Positions 1 to 7,220 of a stretch of 14,884 nucleotides of DNA are shown here, one piece after another. Source of the DNA: an uncultured Collinsella sp. (GTDB taxonomy: Bacteria; Actinomycetota; Coriobacteriia; Coriobacteriales; Coriobacteriaceae); contig UQVT01000031.1 of the NCBI GenBank assembly GCA_900544465.1, positions 1-14,884 on the forward strand, written 5' to 3'. The first letter of the stretch is position 1. Each line of letters opens with the position of its first letter. Under the pieces are notes generated by a model. The model did not search any database, had not been told where the DNA came from, and was given only the letters and a program-made list of their open reading frames with translations. The translations under genes and the position numbers were made by a program.

Positions 1-143
1 TGCTCCTTTGCTGCGTTTAAGTCATATAGATAGTCAAGGTAGCATAGCCCAGCCCACAGGCGATTCCACCCAACACGAAATCCATCGAACAATCGTTCGA
101 TTAGATAATGAATGCTTGGAATGCGGGAGGGACCTGTCCTGTC

Positions 144-1526
144 CTATCCAAACATCTGCGGCAGGTCGATGAAGACGGTTCGATCGCTTTCGCCAGCTTC
201 GAAGCCCGAACGGGAGAAGAACCCGTAGCGATGGCACTTGAGCCCCGTTGCCTCAACTTGAGCGATTTCCTCGTCGACCATTTTTTGCGTGACGGGGGAT
301 TTGCGGAACTTTGCTTCGTAGAATGCGTAGCCCTCGGGGTCTTGCGTTACCACATCGAATTCGCCGCTCGCTTTGTTTGCGGGATCGTCGTACCAGTACT
401 TGCCAATGGCGTCGAAAGCCGGTTCGATCTTGCCGGTCCTGTTTTGCCGCACGAGGTATTGACGGCAGATCTCCTCGAACATATGAGGAACGTAGTTTTC
501 CTCGAAGTCTTGGAAGACGTGACGATCATAGAAGACTTCCGGGTCGAGCAGCTGACGCGCAGAGGCATTGCGGAAAACATAGCGATAGTAAAAGAGCGAA
601 AGCGGATCCACTACAAAGTAGCCAGACTTGCGCTTGTTCGTAGGGTCGTTGATGGGTGCACGCTTTTGGACGATTTCGAGTGACATGAGCTTGTCGAGCA
701 CGTCTGCCATGGCCGGCCCGCTCGAGACGTGCGACTGTGCCAGCACGTCCCCCCAACGGGAGTAGCCTTGTGCGAGAGCCCCGAAAACTTCGTTGGCGTT
801 GGTCATCTTCGAGATCTCGGCGTTGAGATAGGACGGCACCTCGCTTTCTAAGCGGGCGCCAGGTTCCGTGACGAGCTCGATGATGTTGTCGCGTACGCTT
901 TGGGATTGATCGATGAGGCGATTGTAAAAGGGGATACCGCCAAAAACGCTATAGAGCCGCACCTTGTCCTCGGGCGAGAACGCGGGATAGAACTTCGCAG
1001 CGTCAAAGTAATCCATGGGCTTAAGCTCAAGCGCGAGATCAATTCGCCCGTAGAGGGGGCTTTCATGCTCGATGAGGGATTTCATAATCTCAACGTAGGA
1101 GCCGCACAGGACAATGTTTAAACGTGAGTCTTCCCTGTGGGCGTCGATTGAGGTCTGAAGAATGCTGTCTAAGCCTTTAACCGCATCTCTCAAGTAGGGG
1201 TATTCGTCGAGAACGAGGGTAATGTTCTTGTCTTTAGCTTGGGCAAACAGAAATTCGATGAGCTCGCGGATGCCTGTGAAGGCGAGCGGAGGAAAGCTCA
1301 GCGCTTCAGCAACAAGGACGGACAGACTCTCGAGGTTGTCTGCCTCGGAGGTTTGGCGGCACTCGTAATAGACCGTTGCGACGTCCGACAAATCGGTTAG
1401 CGCCTGCTTGATGAGCTCACTTTTTCCGACGCGACGCCTGCCGTAAATGAGAACATTGCGCTGCTCGGGTGCTTTGAGCGTTTTCTTAATACGGGTGAGC
1501 TCACGCTCCCTGCCAATAAATTCCAC
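144..1526 (-). CDS. AAA+ ATPase of the archaeal-ATPase type with DUF234-like (PD-(D/E)XK-like) C-terminus
   Basis: A 460-residue protein starting at GTG. Walker A is GRRRVGKS (residues 29-36), after the FIGRERE segment typical of this family. Walker B is LVLDEYPYL (104-112), and CGSY (141-144) fits a sensor-1 strand. The middle (about 240-320) looks like a winged helix (WGDVLAQS...MADVLDKLMSLEIV), followed by FVVDPLSLFYYRYV. The C-terminus contains GEFDVV (388-393) and YEAKF (403-407); D391 and the E404-x-K406 pair match a PD-(D/E)XK core, as proposed for DUF234 proteins. The family is common in archaea and gut bacteria but its physiological role is not established; it is often treated as a possible defence or mobile-element-linked ATPase. 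The gene is a single unit. Its Shine-Dalgarno (AAGGAA, 1535-1540 on the complement) lies inside a dyad of the upstream repeat array. Family assignment is confident; nuclease activity is inference. Confidence 0.9.
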   Translation of the reverse strand: MEFIGRERELTRIKKTLKAPEQRNVLIYGRRRVGKSELIKQALTDLSDVATVYYECRQTSEADNLESLSVLVAEALSFPPLAFTGIRELIEFLFAQAKDKNITLVLDEYPYLRDAVKGLDSILQTSIDAHREDSRLNIVLCGSYVEIMKSLIEHESPLYGRIDLALELKPMDYFDAAKFYPAFSPEDKVRLYSVFGGIPFYNRLIDQSQSVRDNIIELVTEPGARLESEVPSYLNAEISKMTNANEVFGALAQGYSRWGDVLAQSHVSSGPAMADVLDKLMSLEIVQKRAPINDPTNKRKSGYFVVDPLSLFYYRYVFRNASARQLLDPEVFYDRHVFQDFEENYVPHMFEEICRQYLVRQNRTGKIEPAFDAIGKYWYDDPANKASGEFDVVTQDPEGYAFYEAKFRKSPVTQKMVDEEIAQVEATGLKCHRYGFFSRSGFEAGESDRTVFIDLPQMFG

Positions 1527-1633
1527 TTACTCGGTTCCTTCCGACTCGGTTTTGTCCGAGTTAATTGTATCGCATGGATCAGTTTATGCTCGAGTTTACT
1601 CGGACAAAACCGAGTCGGTTCTGCCCGAGTAAG
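1526..1633. repeat. Symmetric array of four ACTCGG-N6-CCGAGT dyads (putative operator or RNA hairpin array)
   Basis: Four 18-bp dyads occur as two overlapping pairs: 1529-1546 (right half CCGACT, one mismatch), 1544-1561 (perfect), 1598-1615 (perfect) and 1613-1630 (left half AGTCGG, one mismatch). Members of each pair overlap by 3 bp. The block is itself an inverted repeat: 1541-1561 is the exact reverse complement of 1598-1618 (21 bp), and 1526-1534 of 1625-1633 (9 bp), separated by unmatched 6-nt stretches. The 36-bp centre (1562-1597) contains a minus-strand TACAAT (1564-1569) that could be the -10 box of the ATPase gene, with no good -35. A minus-strand transcript would carry two hairpins just before the GTG, the second with the Shine-Dalgarno AAGGAA in its loop. 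Operator function is inference; the symmetry is directly visible. Confidence 0.85.
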
Positions 1634-1694
1634 TTTGAATAGTGAACCGAAGTTGTAATGTCCGCATGGCGATGACGAATATGGTTTTCATAAT

Positions 1695-1761
1695 GACAGA
1701 TATAGTTGACATTATCTGATATATGCAATATATTTCTGTCATGTTGCAACGGATATCTGTC
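1695..1761 (+). promoter_or_regulatory. Consensus promoter of the XRE gene, bracketed by inverted repeats
   Basis: TTGACA (1706-1711), a 17-bp spacer and TATATT (1729-1734) form a near-consensus vegetative promoter, with transcription expected to start near 1741. Two inverted repeats bracket it: GACAGATAT (1695-1703) against ATATCTGTC (1753-1761), a perfect 9-bp match, and ATGACAG (1693-1699) against CTGTCAT (1736-1742), a perfect 7-bp match. The spacer also holds TCTGATATAT. Such flanking dyads suit autorepression by the XRE protein encoded directly downstream; that role is inference. Confidence 0.75.
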
Positions 1762-1782
1762 CATTACTACGAAAGGAACTCC

Positions 1783-2013
1783 ATGCCGGGCAAAAAGAAC
1801 CTACGCATGAAGGCGGCGCGCGCGGCGGTTGGCCTTTCGCAAGCTGACTTGGCCGAGGCCGTGGGCGTTACGCGCCAGACCATCGGCCTGATCGAGGCGG
1901 GCGGCTACAACCCCACGCTCAATTTGTGCGTGGCGATCTGCAAAGCGCTACGCGTTACGTTGAACGATCTGTTTTGGGAAGACGGGATCGACGTCGACCC
2001 TAACGCTCTTTAG
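1783..2013 (+). CDS. XRE-family (Cro/C1-type) transcriptional regulator, 76 aa
   Basis: A compact 76-residue protein that is almost entirely one helix-turn-helix domain (about residues 7-62): LRMKAARAAVGLSQADLAEAVGV, the recognition segment TRQTIGLIEAG, then NPTLNLCVAICKALRVTLNDLFW. It matches the small YgzD-like XRE class, which usually sits beside a membrane-protein gene. The ATG at 1783 is preferred over an in-frame ATG at 1723 because GAAAGGAACTCC gives a good Shine-Dalgarno, and because the upstream ATG lies within the promoter, between the -35 and -10 boxes. The next gene starts 9 nt after the stop, so the two are probably co-transcribed. The likely role is autorepression and control of the partner membrane protein (inference). 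It is transcribed divergently from the ATPase gene. Confidence 0.93.
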   Translation: MPGKKNLRMKAARAAVGLSQADLAEAVGVTRQTIGLIEAGGYNPTLNLCVAICKALRVTLNDLFWEDGIDVDPNAL

Positions 2014-2022
2014 GAGTTCGCT

Positions 2023-2607
2023 ATGAAATTTGAAGATTTAAAACTCGTGCAAAAGTGGCGTGAATATGCCGGCCCAAAGGATGAGCGCCTGGAGGCTGAG
2101 AGCGCGAAGATCTACAAGATTGGTTTCGTGCTGCTTTCGTTTGGCATGTTGATGATATTTTTCTACCAGTTTATAGCTCGACAGGTTGCGTGGGTTCACA
2201 GCGACGCCAGTGAAATGCCGCATGGCTTTGCAACGCCGTTCGAGGCAGCCATGTATTTGTGGCTCGTTCTCGTGATGTTGATTTGCGCAGGACTGCAAAC
2301 GCGGAAGGGCTATGTCGATACCAATCGTTTTGGGCAAACCGAGCATCTTCCTGTTGGATATTTCCTGCTTCTCAGCGGTCTTAGCGGCGCCGCGTTCGCG
2401 CTTGTTATTGCCGCAATGCGCTGTATCGCTGAGGCGCAGATAGTACCGCTCGAAAGCGTCTTTTGGTTGGCGAACCTGGCCACGGGCGTGTTCTGCGGTG
2501 CGACGATTTTCGCGGCCACGTTTGCTGGCCTGTGCGCAACGTTTTTCACGGCGAAAAGACGCCGTGCCAAGCTCGAGGCAGAACTCGACTCCACTGACGA
2601 TAACTAA
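2023..2607 (+). CDS. Four-helix integral membrane protein, partner of the XRE regulator
   Basis: A 194-residue protein with Shine-Dalgarno TAGGAG ahead of ATG. A charged N-terminus (KWREYAGPKDERLEAES) is followed by four hydrophobic segments at about residues 31-52, 76-93, 108-131 and 145-171, ending in a basic/acidic tail (TAKRRRAKLEAELDSTDDN). The positive stretch after the last helix places the C-terminus inside. No catalytic motif is visible. It resembles uncharacterised membrane proteins (DUF6773-like, by general appearance only) that follow small XRE regulators in Firmicutes and Actinobacteria. It probably forms a two-gene operon with the XRE gene and is followed directly by a terminator. 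The function is unknown; a signalling or envelope role would be speculation. Confidence 0.85.
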   Translation: MKFEDLKLVQKWREYAGPKDERLEAESAKIYKIGFVLLSFGMLMIFFYQFIARQVAWVHSDASEMPHGFATPFEAAMYLWLVLVMLICAGLQTRKGYVDTNRFGQTEHLPVGYFLLLSGLSGAAFALVIAAMRCIAEAQIVPLESVFWLANLATGVFCGATIFAATFAGLCATFFTAKRRRAKLEAELDSTDDN

Positions 2608-2615
2608 TGCGCAAT

Positions 2616-2650
2616 GGGCTGGCTCTGGGTATCCAGAACCAGCCCCTTTT
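2616..2650 (+). terminator. Rho-independent terminator of the XRE-membrane protein operon
   Basis: GGGCTGGCTCTGG (2616-2628) pairs with CCAGAACCAGCCC (2633-2645), with one mismatch, across a GTAT loop. C and TTTT follow. It starts 8 nt after the stop codon of the membrane-protein gene. On the opposite strand it lies about 50 nt past the end of the surface-protein gene but has no T-run there, so it should work mainly rightward. Confidence 0.85.
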
Positions 2651-2697
2651 GGTGTTCGATGAGCTGAGTCGGCGTCTCTCACAAAAGTAACTAGGAG

Positions 2698-5600
2698 CTA
2701 GTGAGGCTTATCCGAATTGACCTCCTTGGCGGTGTCTTTTTCGAGCGCCGTGCGGCGGGCGCTGTAGGCGACGAGGCCGGCGCCTGCCGCGGCGAGTGCT
2801 GCAGCGGCTGCCGTAAGGGGAGCGTTGACATCGCCCGTGCCCGCAAGCGTGCCCGCTTTTCCGGAGCGCTTGCTATTGCCGTGGTCCTTGCCACTGCCGG
2901 AGCTGCTTCCGCCGGAGCCGCCGTTCTCGTCAGTACCGCCGCCACTCGAGCCGCCATCGCCGTCTGCTGTCATCGGGGCGTCGTGAAGTCCTGTCGTATC
3001 CGCGCTGCCGCATACGCCGACCTGAACTTCTGAGCGCTCGCATGCCGCGTCAGGCACATGAAGCTCATGCAGTACGGCACCCAGCGCCGAGTTTGCGCCC
3101 GGTCGAATTTCCTCGAGCGTTACGGGATCGAGCGCTACCAGGTCACGCGCCTTCGCATACAGCGTTACACGTTTGCCCACTTCATCGCTCCAACTCTCGG
3201 GGATGGCGAAGCTCATGCGGAACTGTGCCGTGCAACCCGGTGCCAGCACGGCGTTGCCGTTGTCGGCTATCAGCGGGTGCGTTGCAAAACGCGCGCCCAG
3301 CGTCTCGAGCGCGTATTTCACGCGTGCCATATCGTTGTCCGAAGAGTCCTCGGCAAGCTCTGGATCAAAGATCGAAGCCATGCGTGCGTTCGCGCCGAAC
3401 CCGATGGATGCGCTGGAGAACGGCTGGCTGGAGCCCTCTCGGTACAGATCGATCGTGCCGGCGGTCAGCAAGGTGTTGCCGTCGTTTCGCACCGTGACCA
3501 TGAAGGATTCGCCTGCTGCTCCGGGCACCACCGCGCCCGAGGTAGCGACCGCGCCCGTCGGAGTGGCACACGCCACCAAGGGCACTTCGATGCCGTGCAG
3601 CTCTGCCTCGCTCTTCTCCGCGCTCACAATGTGCGTGGCGAGCGCGGAGAGCATGCCTCCCGACGTCAAAAATGTCGTTATCTGATCGACGGGATGGTCC
3701 AGCTCGCACATCACGAACGGCTCCGTGAACAGATCGCCTGCCAAGGTGCTGGCGAAGATGCGGAAGTGCTTGCCCATCACTGCTACCGGGTTGCCTTCTT
3801 CGTCGTAGGTTTGCCCCACCTTGCCATCGGTGTTCTCTACATAGAGCACGCACCTGCCGTTGTTGCTTACGCTAAACGATGCCGGGCCACAGCCTGCGGC
3901 ACCCACGGGCTGCGTTGCAAATGCCGATGCTCCTCGCGTCCAAGTAATATGCTGCAGTTGCTCGTTGACGGTTGCCAAAAAGCCCGAATGTTGTGGCCAC
4001 GGCACCGCGTGGGGTACTGTGGCATCTGGTGGCATAACGCCCCAACCCGCGATGGACTGGCCGATCACGGCATACGATGCGCAGCCACAACCGTTTGCAG
4101 TTTCGTATGCAACGGGCACCACCATTTTGCCGTTGATATTCTCGGGTACGCCCAGCTCGATGCTCGATGGCGCTTGCGGAAAGCGGAGGACCTGACGGAA
4201 CGTGAGGCTGTCGCCCAAATCATCCGACCACAGGGTGAAGCACTCCAGCGCAACCTCTGCCTCATTGCCCAGCGCCTTTTCTGCGGTGGTTCCGCGGCGG
4301 TGGAGGTAAGCGCCCGACAGGCGCCCGTCGACCAGCGTCTTGCCCACCGTGATGCGTGGACACTGCAGACAATGGTGGCCATCCTCCTGAAGGCGGCCGC
4401 GCGAGATGCTGCGCCACGACGTGTGCGACATCACGCGAACTCCGTCGTTGCTTATGCGCAGGCGCACAACGGACAGTATGCCGGCTGTGCTTGCCGTATC
4501 GAAAAGGGTGTTGTCGCCGTCGGGGCGCTCGCCCGAGACCAGCAGCACGTAAGCGTCCTGGTTTTCTCTTCCGTCCGTATATTCCACTACGTCGAAGTCG
4601 TAATCGAATATGCCGTCGCGCTCCACGTCGCCCTCGCCAAAGCCAAGGGGGAAGTCCACGGGCATGGGGGCAGACCACGTGCCGTTCGTCTTTGCATGCA
4701 CCACCAGGCGCGAGCGGCCATTGTCGCCGTAGCGCACCGAGGCGATACGGAATAGGCACTCCACGCCGGCAATCATCGTTAGCTTCATGTGGGCTTCGCT
4801 GAGCACGCCGGAAAATAGCACGTTGTCGCTCGAGGGTTTTATGCCGCCACGCTCGTCCTCCGACACGCCGACAGAATTGGCGTTGGGGTCCGCAACGGCG
4901 TTCGTTGCCTGAACGATGTAGGTATACTCATACATCGGCGCGGCGTTTTCGCCGTTCTCTATCAGTGCGTGGACGAAATGCTCGACCTGTCCCGTGTCGT
5001 CGCTCTCTGCATCCGCCTCGAGCTCAATGCGCGTGACCGCCCGGTCCCAATCGCGTACGACAGGCGCGACGTTTGCGGCAGTGGCATTAACCTCGGCGCG
5101 TGCGAGTAGCTCGGCGTTGGTGACGATGGTGGCCGATGCGATAAACTGCGGCACACCACCTGCCTCGGCGTTGCCGGCCGAGCCGAAGCAGGCATCCAGC
5201 GTATAAGGCGTATCCCCACCCAATGCAAGCTCAGAGCACTGGAGTACATACTGGTCGCCGTTGTTCACCGACATATTCCACGAATCGAGGAGTGTGGGCC
5301 ACGATCCCGACCAAGCTTTGGTGGTCCACTTGAACATTACGAACTGGAGTATCACATCGACATCGACGTCTGCACCCACGCGCAGCCGCGGAAGCTGGTG
5401 TCCATCTGCCTTCTCGTACCCAATGAACAGCGTGAGGGATGCGGCGCCGCGCACGGCAGACGAGGCGACGCCTGCAACGCCGGCGCCAAAGGTGACGGCA
5501 AGCCCGATCTGGATGGTGAACGATCCCGACGTGTTGGAATAGTCGAGCGAAATGTTCTTGAAAAACGCCGCGCCGCTACCGTGCGTGTGGGCGCCCACGG

Positions 5601-7065
5601 CGAGCGCCAGTTTTGCCAGCACCCAAGGGTTGACGTTTAGGAAAAACGGCACCGGTCCTAGGGTAAACTGCTCGGTCCAATTGAGGTCGGTTCTTACCTG
5701 GAAGAGGGCCTTAATATTGCCGTATGCGGGGTCGTTGTTGTTACCCCAGGTTTTGCCCACCCAATCGTAGGCGAGCGAGCCGTACAGCTGTGTGGCGATA
5801 TCCATCGTGAACAGCGGCGTGCAATGGTGGCGAAGGAGCTTGGTGTTTCTTGGATCGGTGCCCGAACCGGCACTCATCCTCTTGTACTGATTCCACTTCC
5901 CCTCCATCTCGTCGAGGTAGCGGTTTGCCTGCTTGGCGCCCGACTCGCGCGGCGATTTCTTCCAGTATTCCGGATCAGGGTTGCCCGAATCGTTCATGTA
6001 GCCGACCGGCTTGTATCCTCCGCCAAACAGTACGTACCCGGCAAACGAGAAATCGAACAGAATGGGGAACGAGGGCATCCAGCAGGTGAACTTGTTGCCG
6101 CCGATGCCGGGAAACGCCGCTGGGAAATCAAACGGAGTGATCTCTTGGTCCATAGTGGTGGGAATGATGGTGGTCGAGCCCGATTCCGCCTTTGCGGCCG
6201 GCGCGGTGACAACGGCCATGGGGGAGGAGAGCGTGTAGGTTTTGCCCTGATAGTCGAGGACAAAGCGCAGCTTGCATCCTTCTTTCAGAAGACCCGATGC
6301 TGCGTCGAGAAACTTGTCTTCGAGTGTGAACGTCGCCAGATTATCCGCGCCCGATGCGCTGGCCTTGACTTGGCCAATCTGCGTGACGGTTTCGGGCGAG
6401 CTGCCCGCAGCGGGCATCACTTTATTGATATGCAACGTTGCCTGCCCGCCCTGCGGCAGATGGGCCTGCACGGTAAAGGCGTGCGTGTCGGGTTGGTCGT
6501 TTGCTGCTTCGTCCGCTGGCATTGCCATAAACGTGGCGTCGGCGTACTGGATGTCCCATTCGTCGAACGTGAGCTGTCGAAAGTACGGCTCGCCATCGGA
6601 GAGCGGACGTGTGGGTGCGGTAATGGCGGTGCCGCCCTGGATACGCGCAAGGGGAATCTCGACATCGCGGTAGCCCGCCATGCTAATGGAGATGCCGCCG
6701 TTAAAGTCGTACGCGTCGAGAAGCGTCGCCTCGTCTACATAGCCTTCCGAAAGTGGCGCGACCTCAAAGATGGCGGTGCCTTCGTCATCGGTCGTGGCGG
6801 CGAGCTGCTTGCCTGCGGCATAGCGCGATGTAAGCGTGACCTGGGCACCCGTGATGGGCGTATTCTTGTTGGCGACGTCGACCACGACCACACCAAACAT
6901 GGTGCGCGAGAGCACCAAGACCTTGAAGGGATCATCTTCATCGGCGTATGCCTCGGTGGGGGCGAACGGCAGTATGAAGGCGTTTGCGCTTCCCGGCGCG
7001 CGCGGCAACATAATGCTCGCCAGCGAGGACGCTCCGGCAACAAGTAACGAACGGCGATCAAGCAT
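2698..7065 (-). CDS. Giant Tat-exported, LAxTG-anchored cell-surface protein, 1455 aa
   Basis: The start at 7065 follows GGGAG with a 6-nt gap and gives a twin-arginine signal: MLDRRSLLVAGASS, a hydrophobic stretch, and a likely cut after AYA (residues 39-41). Residues about 57-141 look like a carboxypeptidase-regulatory/CNA-B-like beta domain (GVVVVDVANKNTPITGAQVTL, DDEGTAIFEV, SISMAGYRDVEIPL). The centre (about 300-600) is rich in aromatic and glycine residues (WMPSFPILFDFSFAGYVLFGGG, FTIQIGLAVTFGAGVAGVAS). The rest is long acidic beta-rich sequence without an obvious enzyme motif. A Ser/Gly/Asp-rich linker precedes LAGTG (1407-1411), an Ala-rich hydrophobic segment and RR, a sorting signal of the LAxTG type used by actinobacterial class E sortases. 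Ligand or substrate is unrecognised. A LuxR-family gene lies 155 nt upstream on the same strand and is the likely regulator. Confidence 0.9.
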   Translation of the reverse strand: MLDRRSLLVAGASSLASIMLPRAPGSANAFILPFAPTEAYADEDDPFKVLVLSRTMFGVVVVDVANKNTPITGAQVTLTSRYAAGKQLAATTDDEGTAIFEVAPLSEGYVDEATLLDAYDFNGGISISMAGYRDVEIPLARIQGGTAITAPTRPLSDGEPYFRQLTFDEWDIQYADATFMAMPADEAANDQPDTHAFTVQAHLPQGGQATLHINKVMPAAGSSPETVTQIGQVKASASGADNLATFTLEDKFLDAASGLLKEGCKLRFVLDYQGKTYTLSSPMAVVTAPAAKAESGSTTIIPTTMDQEITPFDFPAAFPGIGGNKFTCWMPSFPILFDFSFAGYVLFGGGYKPVGYMNDSGNPDPEYWKKSPRESGAKQANRYLDEMEGKWNQYKRMSAGSGTDPRNTKLLRHHCTPLFTMDIATQLYGSLAYDWVGKTWGNNNDPAYGNIKALFQVRTDLNWTEQFTLGPVPFFLNVNPWVLAKLALAVGAHTHGSGAAFFKNISLDYSNTSGSFTIQIGLAVTFGAGVAGVASSAVRGAASLTLFIGYEKADGHQLPRLRVGADVDVDVILQFVMFKWTTKAWSGSWPTLLDSWNMSVNNGDQYVLQCSELALGGDTPYTLDACFGSAGNAEAGGVPQFIASATIVTNAELLARAEVNATAANVAPVVRDWDRAVTRIELEADAESDDTGQVEHFVHALIENGENAAPMYEYTYIVQATNAVADPNANSVGVSEDERGGIKPSSDNVLFSGVLSEAHMKLTMIAGVECLFRIASVRYGDNGRSRLVVHAKTNGTWSAPMPVDFPLGFGEGDVERDGIFDYDFDVVEYTDGRENQDAYVLLVSGERPDGDNTLFDTASTAGILSVVRLRISNDGVRVMSHTSWRSISRGRLQEDGHHCLQCPRITVGKTLVDGRLSGAYLHRRGTTAEKALGNEAEVALECFTLWSDDLGDSLTFRQVLRFPQAPSSIELGVPENINGKMVVPVAYETANGCGCASYAVIGQSIAGWGVMPPDATVPHAVPWPQHSGFLATVNEQLQHITWTRGASAFATQPVGAAGCGPASFSVSNNGRCVLYVENTDGKVGQTYDEEGNPVAVMGKHFRIFASTLAGDLFTEPFVMCELDHPVDQITTFLTSGGMLSALATHIVSAEKSEAELHGIEVPLVACATPTGAVATSGAVVPGAAGESFMVTVRNDGNTLLTAGTIDLYREGSSQPFSSASIGFGANARMASIFDPELAEDSSDNDMARVKYALETLGARFATHPLIADNGNAVLAPGCTAQFRMSFAIPESWSDEVGKRVTLYAKARDLVALDPVTLEEIRPGANSALGAVLHELHVPDAACERSEVQVGVCGSADTTGLHDAPMTADGDGGSSGGGTDENGGSGGSSSGSGKDHGNSKRSGKAGTLAGTGDVNAPLTAAAAALAAAGAGLVAYSARRTALEKDTAKEVNSDKPH

Positions 7066-7220
7066 CTTTGGCTCCCATCCCGCAGGTATCGGTGGAAATA
7101 ATCCAATTTTGCGAGAAGGCGTCACGTGGCGGTAGTGCCGTTCAAGGGTCAAAATGTCCAAATTAATCGAGCGAAGTGCCGGGTTCCGGAGCGCGTTCGA
7201 TGCGTTTGGCGGCCCGGTCG

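Noticed and set aside
17..101. 22-codon hydrophobic minus-strand frame (MDFVLGGIACGLGYATLTIY) and a 7-bp inverted repeat ATCGAAC/GTTCGAT at 84-101, downstream of the ATPase gene
   Set aside because: No ribosome site, very short, and the hairpin lacks a T-run on either strand, so neither a gene nor a terminator can be supported.
2038..2682. 214-codon minus-strand frame opposite the XRE-partner membrane protein
   Set aside because: Shadow frame; the plus-strand gene has membrane helices, a ribosome site, an operon partner and a terminator.
3058..4755. 565-codon plus-strand open frame opposite the surface-protein gene
   Set aside because: Arg/Cys/His-rich low-likelihood protein caused by GC-rich codon bias of the opposite strand; no ribosome site or domain.
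5824..7047. 407-codon plus-strand open frame opposite the surface-protein N-terminal half
   Set aside because: Antisense shadow of a strongly supported gene; no recognisable motif.
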